A stretch of DNA of 64,000 nt from AP-15 sp963772295 (GCA_963772295.1 CAVYWO010000004.1:124001-188000), one strand, 5' to 3'; shown: positions 19,075 through 27,262, numbered from the stretch's first letter. Numbers and translations are program-made. The notes: generated by a model from the letters alone, not told the origin.

Positions 19075-19303
19075 GAGTGTCCGACCCGAAATGACGTGTG
19101 CACCTGATGTGTTGCCGGCTTTGAACTCGTCTTGCCCGAACTTGGTCCGGGCATCCACGAGAACTGGAAAGGCTTGGACGGTCTTCGCGTGGATGGCCGG
19201 GCCCGACCCGCGGGTCAGGCCCGCGGGCTAAAAGCCCACCGGCCAAGACGAGTGAGAGATATAACCTCTTGAAAACGACCGGTTCATTTTGGGTCAGGCT
19301 TTC
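19075..19303. repeat. Dispersed repeat R2, copy B (inverted)
   Basis: Inverted counterpart of 8243-8471, from GAGTGTCCGACCC to TTTTGGGTCAGGCTTTC. The two copies are in opposite orientation about 10.8 kb apart and enclose the cyclase pseudogene, acyl-CoA dehydrogenase, aminotransferase and proS. Confidence 0.75.
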
Positions 19304-19304
19304 A

Positions 19305-19551
19305 GACCCTGACCCAAAATGAATTGATTTATTTCAGACACCTATATCGTCATTCCCGCGCCAGCGGGAATCCAGGGTCGAAGTCCCGTCGCTTGCCCCC
19401 GGCCGGCCCCCGGATCAAGTCCGGGGGCTGTCCTCGGGCGGCGTCTCGAAGCACGGACCACGCCGATGCAGCGCTGTTTTTGCCGCCTCGGCCAATTTCC
19501 TGACAGGGGGTGACGAGTAAGTTGCTGATCCAACGTGTGTCATTTTCGGTC
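19305..19551. repeat. Dispersed repeat R3, copy 2, carrying an R4 insertion
   Basis: Same orientation as 13667-13826. Relative to copy 1, the right arm GGGGGTGACGAGTAAGTTG is displaced by an inserted block (about 19400-19508) containing TTTTTGCCGCCTCGGCCAAT, also found inverted at about 38265-38285. This is a repeat within a repeat. Confidence 0.65.
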
Positions 19552-19684
19552 GGGTTCTCAGCCTGAATTGGAAAAGGCTCCATGACCCCACGTTCACATT
19601 GGCAAAAGCGGCGGGGCCACAACGGTGTTCCGCCGTGAGCCCGCGTTCGCGCAAGACGGGCGGCGCGGCTTATTTGATGGCGGC

Positions 19685-20434
19685 TTATTTGATGATTGTC
19701 ACCGGGTTACGAATCCAGGCCTCGTAGGTCATATTCAGCATCGACTGCTGGTCAAGGATCCCAATGGAATTCCAGGTGAACGTCGCATAGCAGAGGCCCG
19801 CGGGCATACCCGGCGGCGCATGCACGGTGACGTGGTGCTGTTGGAACAGATGGACCAACTCCGGCAACGTCCCGTAACCGCAAAGGCTCACGCAGTGATC
19901 CTCTGGTTGGTTCTTCGGGTAGTTGTACATCGCCCAACCGCTGGTCCCCGGCGTAACGAGGCCGTGAGGATTCGATTGGAAGTCGTCCGCCCCGACACCG
20001 AGTTTCACCGGTCCGTGCGTAAAGATGGCACTGTTCAGAATTGCGGCATTTGTCCAATTGACCGTGTTGTAAGGACCATCGTCGTATGTTTTACCGTTGA
20101 ACAGGAAACCGTTCGTTTGCATTGTCCTCATGACGGCGGTGAGGGTTGCGCCGTTCAAGTAGCCATGCTCCGATGCCCAGGAGACCACCGTTGCCTCCGA
20201 AATGAATACCCCCGGCGCGGCGGTGGCCTTGGCGAAGGCTTCCTCGGCAGTAACGCAGTCGCCGTAGTAGTAGTTATTCCACGACGACATTTCAACTGGC
20301 CACATCAGGAAGCTCTCAGGGACAGTGATTGCCGCGTCCGGCACATGCGGCATAGCCGCCGCGAGTTCGTACCGAGGCGACTGGATCGCGCCGCGCGGTA
20401 GCCGTCTTGTCAGATCTACTTCAAAGTCTGGCAT
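19685..20434 (-). CDS. Papain-fold-like protein with Cys-His-Asn set
   Basis: 249 aa, no signal peptide seen. Pattern: an N-terminal RGAIQSPRYELAAAMPH motif, then WNNYYYGDCVTAEEAFAKA with Cys60 at the position of a papain nucleophile, GPVKLGVGADDF (papain-like GPV strand), PEDHCVSLCGYG with His180, and FTWNSIGILDQQSM with Asn222. The order Cys...His...Asn and the flanking motifs fit a C1-like papain fold, but this is pattern-based inference; no named family is assigned. GGGAG is eight bases upstream of the ATG. It is 81 bp downstream of a paralogue in the same direction, likely co-transcribed. Confidence 0.6.
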   Translation of the reverse strand: MPDFEVDLTRRLPRGAIQSPRYELAAAMPHVPDAAITVPESFLMWPVEMSSWNNYYYGDCVTAEEAFAKATAAPGVFISEATVVSWASEHGYLNGATLTAVMRTMQTNGFLFNGKTYDDGPYNTVNWTNAAILNSAIFTHGPVKLGVGADDFQSNPHGLVTPGTSGWAMYNYPKNQPEDHCVSLCGYGTLPELVHLFQQHHVTVHAPPGMPAGLCYATFTWNSIGILDQQSMLNMTYEAWIRNPVTIIK

Positions 20435-20515
20435 GGCGTCTTCTCCCGTTTACTAGGGTTGTTGATGTTGACCTGTCTTCGGCAGGTATCCCAGCGGCGA
20501 CGGTGTATCCGGCGG

Positions 20516-21316
20516 TTATCCGCCGAGATTCTTGATGATCGTCGTCGGATTTCGAACCCAGGCTTCGCCGGTTATGTTCGCCATCGATTGCTGGTCGACG
20601 ATGCCAATGGAGCCCCAGACGAACATCGCGTAGCAAAGTCCCGGGGGCATGCCCGACGGCACATTGACATTGACTCCGTTCCCCTCAAACAGAACGATCA
20701 ACGCTGCCAAGGGCCCGTAGCCGCAAAGGCTCGCGCAGTGATTTTGTGGCTGTCCCGCCGGCAGCCCGTAAATCGCCCAACCGCTCGTCCCAGCCGTAAC
20801 GCGGCCGTGAGGCCAAGAGGCGAGATTCGCCGAGGCGACGCCGATTTTTACCGGCCCGACATTGGCGATGGCGCCGTTCAAGGCCGCGTTATTTGTCCAG
20901 TCGACCGATTTGAACGGCCCGTCCAGATAGGCAATGCTGCCCACTTGAAACCCGTGCGTTTGCATGAAGCGGGCAAAATTCGATGAGCCGCATTCCCGCG
21001 CCGCGAGCTGGACTACGTCGACTGGGACGAACACCTTGGGTTCCGCACAAGCCTTCGCAAAGGCTTCCTCCGCCCAGTTCGAATTGCCTTCCTTGTCATT
21101 TCCCCAAAAGCCGATCTCAATTGGCCAAGCGAGGGAGCTTTCGGGCGCGGCGCCACCCGCTCTATAAGGTCGGGCGGCAGCGAGTTCGTGATTGGGCGTC
21201 GGAAACTCGCCGCTTGGAACAAAGACCTCCGCGTCAAACTCGGTTCGATAGGGCTCCGCAGCGGCGAATTCGCTTCGGGGGGTCGGTATCGCGCCGCGCG
21301 GCATTTTGGTATTCAT
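20516..21316 (-). CDS. Papain-fold-like paralogue lacking the catalytic Cys and Asn
   Basis: 266 aa, clearly paralogous to the downstream gene: shared AEEAFAKA, SGWAIY, NHCASLCGYGPL, GMPPGLCYA, DQQSM and EAWVRNPTTIIKN. At the nucleophile position GDC becomes GNS (Ser79), and WNSIG becomes WGSIG (Gly235), while the His193 of NHC is kept. It also has two copies of the N-terminal motif (TPRSEFAAAEPY and TPNHELAAARPY) where its partner has one. If the papain assignment is right this is a pseudoprotease, possibly a partner or decoy of the active protein. The start at 21316 is preferred; the frame extends upstream into unrelated sequence. Confidence 0.6.
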   Translation of the reverse strand: MNTKMPRGAIPTPRSEFAAAEPYRTEFDAEVFVPSGEFPTPNHELAAARPYRAGGAAPESSLAWPIEIGFWGNDKEGNSNWAEEAFAKACAEPKVFVPVDVVQLAARECGSSNFARFMQTHGFQVGSIAYLDGPFKSVDWTNNAALNGAIANVGPVKIGVASANLASWPHGRVTAGTSGWAIYGLPAGQPQNHCASLCGYGPLAALIVLFEGNGVNVNVPSGMPPGLCYAMFVWGSIGIVDQQSMANITGEAWVRNPTTIIKNLGG

Positions 21317-21409
21317 CCCGGATTCCCCAGATGGCGGGTCTTTTCGCGCGGTCCGAGGGTAGGATAATGCCCTGGAAGCGCGATTTTCAACGGTATTCTG
21401 GCCCTCCGC

Positions 21410-21510
21410 CTCTCGCGGAACACCTTCTTGCACCCGGCCTTGGTCAGTTGGCGCAGCTGGGCGTCAATGCTCTGGCCTCCCGTCGAAACCCGCGCGTAGC
21501 CGTATTTCAT
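21410..21510 (-). pseudogene. Serine recombinase (resolvase/invertase) N-terminal fragment
   Basis: The start MKYGYARVSTGGQSIDAQLR followed by QLTKAGCKKVFRE is the N-terminus of a Tn3-type resolvase, including the catalytic Ser of the ARVST motif. Similarity ends after about 33 residues and the rest of the catalytic domain is missing. It marks a mobile-element boundary between the papain-like pair and the ars cluster. Confidence 0.7.
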
Positions 21511-21569
21511 GGTTAGGCCGAGCGTTTTCGGGCTGCATGGCATCAGTTGAACAATTTTTGAACTATCCC

Positions 21570-21607
21570 TTGACGGGCGAGGCACGGCACGTAATTTAAC
21601 GATCGTT
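21570..21607 (+). promoter_or_regulatory. Putative ars promoter and ArsR operator
   Basis: TTGACG at 21570-21575, a 16-base spacer, then TAATTT at 21592-21597. The perfect palindrome AACGATCGTT at 21598-21607 follows immediately, 21 bases before the arsR ATG. A dyad overlapping the promoter is the expected arrangement for an autoregulated ArsR repressor. Confidence 0.5.
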
Positions 21608-21628
21608 GAAACGTTGGGAACCTCTCGC

Positions 21629-22000
21629 ATGGATGAGCAACATGCGATCGCGGCCCTTGGCGCGCTTGCTCAGGAAACCCGGCTCGCGCTGTTCCGATTG
21701 CTCGTCGCCTGCGGGCCGGCCGGGCTGCCGGCCGGCGCGATCGGCGAACGGCTCGGCGTTCAGCCGTCGCTGCTCTCCTTCCATCTGGCGCAGCTCGTCC
21801 GCTCTGGCCTGATTATCCAGCGTCGGCTGAGCCGGCAGCTCATCTATTCGGCCGATTACGGCACGATGAACGCGCTTCTGGGCTACCTCACCGAAAATTG
21901 CTACGGGCGCGACACTGCTTGCGTCCCGGCCTGCAATCCTGCCGACACCTTCACCAAGGGAGAAACCGATGAAGCGCTTGCATGTGCATGTGAGCGTTGA
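21629..22000 (+). CDS. arsR: ArsR-family transcriptional repressor
   Basis: 123 aa winged-helix protein. It has the ArsR opening AALGALAQETRLALFRLLV and the recognition-helix region GVQPSLLSFHLAQLVRSGLI. Cysteines cluster in the C-terminal part (NCYGRDTACVPACNPAD), a plausible As(III) site as in the type found with arsI/arsC in Alphaproteobacteria. ATG at 21629. It overlaps the next gene by 32 bp, so the two are translationally linked. It should repress the ars cluster through the palindrome just upstream. Confidence 0.85.
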   Translation: MDEQHAIAALGALAQETRLALFRLLVACGPAGLPAGAIGERLGVQPSLLSFHLAQLVRSGLIIQRRLSRQLIYSADYGTMNALLGYLTENCYGRDTACVPACNPADTFTKGETDEALACACER

Positions 22001-22358
22001 CGACCTGGCACGGTCCGTCCGGTTTTATTCGACCCTGTTTTCGGCCGAACCGACGGTGCTCGAGCCCGACTATGCCAAATGGATGCTCGAAGACCCGCGG
22101 GTCAATTTCGCCATCGGCACGGGCAGCGGCGAGGCCGGGATTTCCAAGCAATGGATCGCCGACCCGCAGGGCGTGCCGTGGGAAACGTTCTTCACGCACG
22201 GCACCGCTACCGTTTACGGCCAGAGCGGTGGGTTGACCAAGCTCGGCGAGGCGAGTGGCGGCCTGTCCACCTGTGGCTGCGCGCCGGCGGCGCTGACCCG
22301 CCCGGCGGCGGAACGCGCCTCGACGGAAGCGCGCTGCGCGCCATCCTGCTGCGCGTGA
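21969..22358 (+). CDS. ArsI/CadI-type VOC protein with internal deletion
   Basis: The start MKRLHVHVSVDDLARSVRFY and WMLEDPRVNFAIGTGSG match the ArsI C-As lyase/CadI family closely, as does KQWIADPQGVPWETFFTHG. Between these (after residue about 58) the segment that normally runs from the DHLGIQ strand to the TTCCYA cysteine pair is missing, joined in frame. That removes one metal-ligand His and the vicinal Cys pair needed for organoarsenical binding. The C-terminus is Cys-containing (STCGCAP, APSCCA). The protein may be inactive as a lyase, or have another role. It overlaps arsR and is followed 10 bp later by arsC. Confidence 0.7.
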   Translation: MKRLHVHVSVDDLARSVRFYSTLFSAEPTVLEPDYAKWMLEDPRVNFAIGTGSGEAGISKQWIADPQGVPWETFFTHGTATVYGQSGGLTKLGEASGGLSTCGCAPAALTRPAAERASTEARCAPSCCA

Positions 22359-22368
22359 CGGCCGCATC

Positions 22369-22893
22369 ATGCGGGATAAAGCCTACAACGTTCTGTTTCT
22401 CTGCACCGGCAACTCGGCGCGGAGCATCCTCGCCGAGGGGCTGATCGAGCATTGGGGCAAGGGCCGGTTCAACGTCTATAGCGCCGGCAGTTTCCCGAAA
22501 GGTGCCGTGCATCCGCTGGCGCTCGAGGAGCTCGAACGACACCATCTGCCGACGCGCGGGTTGCGCAGCAAAAGCTGGGATGAATTCGCCCGCCCCGGCG
22601 CCCCGGTCATGGATTTCGTTTTCACGGTGTGCGATCTGGCGGCGACCAAATCGTGCCCGGTTTGGCCCGGCACCCCGGCAACCGCACATTGGGGTGTGGC
22701 TGATCCGGCCGCCGTCACGGGCACCGAGGCGCAGCAACGCGCAGCATTCCGCGACGCCTATCTCGCGCTCGAAAACCGCATCAAGATTTTCGTGGCGCTG
22801 CCGATCGAGAGGCTCGATCGCCTGGCGATCGAACGGGAAGTCGAGGCGATCGGTCATCGTCACCTCGTCGGGGCCGCCGAGCCGGCGCTATGA
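22369..22893 (+). CDS. arsC: Arsenate reductase, low-molecular-weight phosphatase type
   Basis: 174 aa. The P-loop VLFLCTGNSARSILAEGL (C-X5-R) is near the N-terminus, and a second Cys region FTVCDLAATKSCPVWPGTP gives the cysteines expected for the thioredoxin-coupled relay. PLALEELERHHLPTRGLRSK and GVADPAAVTGT complete the family pattern. It reduces arsenate to arsenite in the cytoplasm. It reads intact and overlaps the following aquaporin fragment by 4 bp (ATGA). With its efflux partners broken, arsenite export would have to come from elsewhere. Confidence 0.88.
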   Translation: MRDKAYNVLFLCTGNSARSILAEGLIEHWGKGRFNVYSAGSFPKGAVHPLALEELERHHLPTRGLRSKSWDEFARPGAPVMDFVFTVCDLAATKSCPVWPGTPATAHWGVADPAAVTGTEAQQRAAFRDAYLALENRIKIFVALPIERLDRLAIEREVEAIGHRHLVGAAEPAL

Positions 22894-23096
22894 CCTCGAG
22901 CACAACGGCGCTGCGGCGGCCGGCGTTGAGCCGCGCCGTCGTCCGCGAGGCAGTCACGGAATTTGTAGCGACCGCGTTTTTGCTGATCGCCGTGGTCGGG
23001 TCGGGGATCATGGCCGAGCGCCTGTTTGTCGGAAATGTCGGCCTCGCCCTGCTCGCAAACGCGATCGCCACGGGCGGTGCTCTGGTGGCGTTGTTC
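22890..23096 (+). pseudogene. Aquaporin (MIP/AqpS-like) N-terminal fragment
   Basis: The reading VREAVTEFVATAFLLIAVVG followed by SGIMAERLFVGNVGLALLAN is the first transmembrane region of an MIP channel of the type found in ars operons. It stops after about 68 residues, before the first NPA motif, where the sequence passes abruptly into an MFS transporter in a different frame. The ATG overlaps the arsC stop, so the original operon order arsC-aqp is preserved. Confidence 0.7.
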
Positions 23097-23922
23097 CGCC
23101 TTCGCCACGCTCACCGGCCTCTACGGGCGGGCGGCGCGTGCTCCTATTACCGGGATCACGCTGATCGCCGGGTTCGCCAGCACGATCGGATGGCCGCTTT
23201 CGGCATTGCTCAATGCGAGCTTTGGTTGGCGCGGCACCTGCCTCGCCTGGGCGGCGCTTAATCTCCTGATCGGTCTTCCGCTCAACCGCCTTCTCGTTCC
23301 GCGCGCGCCGCCGCCGCAACCGGCGGCGGAACCGGAAGCCGATGCCATACCTTCACCGCGCGGCGCCATGCCGATCCTGGCCTTCGTGTTCGCCGCGACC
23401 TGGTTCGTCACCGGGGCGATGGCCGCGCATCTGCCCCGTCTCCTTGAGATCGCCGGCGCTAGTCCGACCCGCGCCATTGCGGCCGCCGCGCTCGTCGGCC
23501 CCGCTCAAGTCGCGGCGCGGCTGATCGAGTTCGGCGCCTTGCGCTGGGTTCATCCGCTCGTCTCGGCCCGGATCGCGACCGCGCTGCATCCCGTGGGTGC
23601 CGGAATTCTGGCCGTATTCGGTGCGCCGGCGATCATGGCTTTCGCGCTGCTTCACGGGGCCGGAAACGGCTTGCTGACGATCGCGAAGGGTACGCTGCCC
23701 CTGGTGATCTTCGGCCCGGTCGGCTACGGGCTGCGGAATGGAATTCTTGCCGCGCCGGCGCGCGCGGCACAGGCGGCGTCGCCCCTCATTTTCGGACTTC
23801 TGATTGACTGGCTGGGTGTCGGGGCGCTCGCCGTCTCTGCGGGCATCAGCATTGCAGCTCTGGTTGCCTTGATGGGACTAAGAACAAGAACTTCTGCGGT
23901 GACCGTGCCAAAAACTGCGTAA
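23097..23922 (+). pseudogene. MFS transporter C-terminal fragment from an ars cluster
   Basis: From FATLTGLYGRAARAPITG onward this reads as a continuous major-facilitator protein with several hydrophobic helices (LIAGFASTIGWPLSALLNAS, ILAFVFAATWFVTGAMAAHL, ALHPVGAGILAVFGAPAI) and a normal end at 23922. The N-terminal helices are missing; the joint to the aquaporin fragment is out of frame. A deletion removing the 3' part of aqp and the 5' part of the MFS gene explains both. No start codon of its own with a ribosome binding site is seen. Confidence 0.7.
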
Positions 23923-24121
23923 GCTATGGAAGAGAAACTTGACGGGGCCATTCAGCCACGTGCAAACACTGGGCCGGGCGCTCCGTTTAACCGGCGCAGA
24001 CGCCAGATACAAGGAGTCCCATCGCCGGGTCGGTTCGACGTTTCCTCCCGGTTCTCCCGACGACAGGCGGCATCGGGTGCGTCGGCATGTCGCATCAATG
24101 CAGCGGCGCTGACAATTTCCA

Positions 24122-24331
24122 TTTAGGCCTGTCGTCAATTGAGCGGATTCGTCGTCACGATGTGTTCGTCTTGCCCGGCCTTGGGCCGGGCATCCACGAG
24201 AGCCTGCGAACGCCTATGCCGTATCTCGTGGATGCCCACGGATCAAGTCCGTGGGCTGAAGGCCCACGGGCCAAGCCCGGCCAAAGCGATAGTATTTGTG
24301 GGACCCGTTGCTAATTGACGACACGCTCTAG
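24122..24331. mobile_element. MITE-like element, copy 2
   Basis: About 210 bp, sharing TGTCGTCAATTGAGCGGA at the left end and AATTGACGACACGCTCTAG at the right end with copy 1 (6869-7067). The centre has an extra palindrome, CCCACGGATCAAGTCCGTGGG, not present in copy 1. The right inverted repeat overlaps the last codon of the Nudix gene. Confidence 0.75.
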
Positions 24332-24990
24332 CCTTTTGCGAGGCGATGACAAAGATGAGCGAGCATCGGCTCGCGGAGTTGCTGCGCGGCCGTTTCGCAG
24401 GAAACCCACCTGATCTCGCGTTGCCCTTTTTCAGGCCAATGGCGTAGACGCTTGGTCACTTCCATCAGGTAAACCCAGACTTCGACAACCTGGCTGAGCT
24501 GCCGGCTCGGCGTTCGCTTTTGCACTCGAAACATGCCGATCGAGTTGGGCGAGACGCGGCCCTTGATTCCGGCCTCTTCGAAAGCCTCCTTCGCCGCAAC
24601 CTCGCCGAAGCTGAGGCGTCCGCTGACCCTGCCCTTTGGGATGCCCCATTTCCCGGACCGTCTCTTGCTGACCAACAGGACCAACAGCTCGCCGTTTTTC
24701 AGGCGGCGGCAAGCGAGCGCCCCGGATTCGAGGATCGGATTCCCGTCCGGCAGCGGCGAGGCGGTCGCCGGAGACCGCATCAACTCCACCAATAGGGGCG
24801 AGGGGTGACCGGTTTCACCGATAAAGACGCGACGATCACGTGCGGAGCGGTCCTCGCGCGGGGCTGGTGTGATGGTTGGGGAGGGAGGCGCGCTGACTTT
24901 GCCCCAATTTGCGGCGCTCGCCTCACTCCGGCGGCGATGCTTTTGGGGCAGGTCGGAGGCCTCGGCGATCTTTTGCACTTTCTCCGCCAT
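24328..24990 (-). CDS. Nudix hydrolase
   Basis: About 220 aa. The Nudix box is GRLSFGEVAAKEAFEEAGI (G-x5-E-x7-KE-x-x-EE-x-G-I; the first basic residue is Lys instead of Arg), preceded by KRRSGKWGIPKGRVSG. The C-terminal half LSQVVEVWVYLMEVTKRL and EIRWVSCETAAQQL fits the DIPP-type subgroup (diphosphoinositol-polyphosphate/diadenosine-polyphosphate-like), though the substrate is not certain. The N-terminal 70 residues are low complexity. ATG at 24990 has GGAG eight bases upstream. Its TAG stop (24328-24330) lies inside the terminal repeat of MITE copy 2. Confidence 0.82.
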   Translation of the reverse strand: MAEKVQKIAEASDLPQKHRRRSEASAANWGKVSAPPSPTITPAPREDRSARDRRVFIGETGHPSPLLVELMRSPATASPLPDGNPILESGALACRRLKNGELLVLLVSKRRSGKWGIPKGRVSGRLSFGEVAAKEAFEEAGIKGRVSPNSIGMFRVQKRTPSRQLSQVVEVWVYLMEVTKRLRHWPEKGQREIRWVSCETAAQQLREPMLAHLCHRLAKG

Positions 24991-25178
24991 AGCTGTTCTC
25001 CAACCAGCTCCTCTCAGATACCTCCCAGATTGCTCACTGCAAGCATAATCCTTGAACAAACGCTGGAATCACCTCGATCCGGGATCGATCACGGTCTTGA
25101 ATTGGTGCTTGAATTGGCGGATCAGGTGGCGACTTATCTCGGCTCACGCGGTGCGCGCACGGCTGCGGGAGGGGCGGA

Positions 25179-26858
25179 ATGGATACGACCCTGACCTTGA
25201 TCGATCTCGCCGGCTCGATTGCCCTGCTGCTGTGGGGCGTGCACATGGTGCAGAGCGGCATCCAGCGCGCCTTCGGCCCGCATTTGCGCCGCTTCCTGGG
25301 GCGCACCTTGCGCGATCGGTTCTCGGCCTTTCTGGCCGGCCTCGGCGTCACCGCCGTGTTGCAGAGCAGCACTGCGACCGGGCTGATGGTGGCAAGCTTT
25401 GCCGCCGGCGGGTTGGTCGACCTGGTGCCGGCGCTCGCGGTCATGCTCGGAGCGAATGTCGGCACCACCCTTATCGCACAGGTCTTGTCGTTCAACATCG
25501 CCCGGGTCGCGCCGCTCTTGGTGCTGATCGGCGTCATCCTGTTTCGGCGCGGCTTCGCCAGCCGCTCGCGCGACCTCGGCCGCGTGGCGGTCGGTCTTGG
25601 GCTGATGCTGTTTGCTTTGCAGCAGCTTCTTGCGCTGCTGACCCCCTATGAAGACGTGCCGAGCCTGCGTCTCCTGATGGGTGCGATTGCGACGCAGCCC
25701 ATGATTGATGTGATCGCCGCCGCGGCGATGACCTGGGCGGCGCATTCGAGCGTCGCCGTGGTGCTTCTCACGATGTCGCTGGCGACCCAGGGCGTGGTGC
25801 CGCCGCAGGCGGCCTTCGCCCTGGTGCTGGGGGCTAATCTCGGCTCCGCCCTCAACCCGCTGCTCGAAGGTGCCGCCGGCAACGATCCGGCGGCGAAGCG
25901 GGTGCCGGCCGGCAATCTCTTGAACCGGCTGGTCGGCGTTGCACTCGGACTGGCGCTGCTCAATTGGGTGGGGCCCTGGCTGGTCACGATCGAGCCCAAC
26001 ACCGGCCGGGTCGTCGCCGATTTTCACACCGCGTTCAATCTTGTCATGGCGGCGCTGTTCCTGCCGTTGCTGCGACCGTTCGCCCGGCTGCTGGTCTGGC
26101 TGCTGCCGGCGCGCGCGGTGCCGGCCGATCCGTCGAAGCCGGTCTATCTCGACCCAGCCGCGCACGAGACCCCGGCGATCGCGTTGGCCGGGGCAGCGCG
26201 CGAGGCGCTTCGCATGGCCGACACGCTCGAAGCGATGCTGCGCGGTGGCCTCGATGCGCTCGATCAAGGCGACCGCCAGCGGGTCCGCGCGACCAAGGGG
26301 CTCGATGACGTGCTCGACCACCTCAATCGAGCGATCAAGGTCTATCTGACCCAACTCGACCCCGATTCGCTCGACGATGACGACAATCGCCGGCTCGGGG
26401 AAATCCTCATCTTCAGCACCAACCTCGAACACGCCGGCGACATCGTCGAGCGCAGTTTGATGGGGATCGCCGCCAAGCGGCTCAAGCGCGGTCTCGCCTT
26501 TTCCTCCGAGGGCCAGGCAGAAATCCGCACCATGCTGGAACGGCTGATCGGCAATGTGCAGACAGCGGCGGCGGTGTTCCTGATCGACGACGCGCGCGCC
26601 GCCCGCCGCCTGCTTGGCGAAAAGGAGGTCTTCCGCGATCTCGAAGCGCGCGCCACGGCGTCTCATTTCGCGCGCATCCGCGCCGGCCGGGTCGAGAGTG
26701 TCGAGACCAGCGCTATGCATCTCGACGTGCTGCGCGACTTGAAGCGGATCAACGCCCATGTCGCGGCGGCCGCCTATGCCGTGCTCGAAAGACGCGGCGA
26801 GCTGCTGCCGAGCCGGCTGCGGCAGGATGTGGAGAGCCCCGCAGCGATCGACTGTTAA
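25179..26858 (+). CDS. Na+/phosphate cotransporter family protein with PhoU-like domain
   Basis: 559 aa. Two inverted Na/Pi repeats are visible: LLLWGVHMVQSGIQRAFGPH with VLQSSTATGLMVASFAAGG, and MTWAAHSSVAVVLLTMSLAT. The membrane half ends near residue 310 (LLRPFARLLVWLLPARAVP). The cytoplasmic C-terminal half is helical and PhoU-like (RLGEILIFSTNLEHAGDIVE, NVQTAAAVFLIDDARAARRL). Likely takes up inorganic phosphate with sodium, with the PhoU part regulatory. GGAGGGG precedes the ATG. Stands alone, divergent from the Nudix gene. Confidence 0.88.
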   Translation: MDTTLTLIDLAGSIALLLWGVHMVQSGIQRAFGPHLRRFLGRTLRDRFSAFLAGLGVTAVLQSSTATGLMVASFAAGGLVDLVPALAVMLGANVGTTLIAQVLSFNIARVAPLLVLIGVILFRRGFASRSRDLGRVAVGLGLMLFALQQLLALLTPYEDVPSLRLLMGAIATQPMIDVIAAAAMTWAAHSSVAVVLLTMSLATQGVVPPQAAFALVLGANLGSALNPLLEGAAGNDPAAKRVPAGNLLNRLVGVALGLALLNWVGPWLVTIEPNTGRVVADFHTAFNLVMAALFLPLLRPFARLLVWLLPARAVPADPSKPVYLDPAAHETPAIALAGAAREALRMADTLEAMLRGGLDALDQGDRQRVRATKGLDDVLDHLNRAIKVYLTQLDPDSLDDDDNRRLGEILIFSTNLEHAGDIVERSLMGIAAKRLKRGLAFSSEGQAEIRTMLERLIGNVQTAAAVFLIDDARAARRLLGEKEVFRDLEARATASHFARIRAGRVESVETSAMHLDVLRDLKRINAHVAAAAYAVLERRGELLPSRLRQDVESPAAIDC

Positions 26859-27084
26859 CCGGAGCAAACGCGGCCATGCCGAGACCGACGATCAAAGCCA
26901 CGCCGGCTGCCGCGGACAATCTAGGATAGCGCCGCCGATGCGGCCGCCAACTCCCAAAACTCTTCAGTTCTGCACCGGCGACGCATCCCAAGGTCGCTTG
27001 TGGGTAGAGTCGGAATGTGGCGCGGTGGCCTTAGGTCAGGCATGCGTGTTGCCGCCTCTTTCGTTTGGCGGTGCCTTAGTGGCT

Positions 27085-27262
27085 CGACCATAGCTCCGTT
27101 TCCACATCCCGCTCATCGAACCGGACATGCGGATTTCCCTGCATCCGGCTCTCGGACAAGACCTCACGCCTTCGTCCACGGCACGTCGTGCCCAAGCCGG
27201 GTCAGACGCACGAGCCCGAGGGTCTCGTAGAGGTGCGAGAGGGGATAGCTGCCGCCCTTACA
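27085..27262 (-). mobile_element. Group II intron 3' remnant (RT C-terminus plus domain V)
   Basis: On the minus strand the reading YPLSHLYETLGLVRLTRLGH ends in DVPWTKA and a stop at 27164, resembling the C-terminus of group II intron reverse transcriptase/maturases. Thirteen bases further comes a 34-nt element at 27151-27118 that starts GAGCCGG and ends CCGGTTC with a GGAAAT-type loop, the layout of group II domain V. Further conserved intron-tail-like sequence (GGAAACGGAGCTATGGTCGA) follows. The rest of the intron is missing. It replaces the 3' end of the zeta-toxin-like gene. Confidence 0.6.

Noticed and set aside
26859..27084. A short plus-strand gene after the Na/Pi cotransporter
   Set aside because: The reading corresponds to the antisense of group II intron tail-like sequence and has no start or ribosome binding site.
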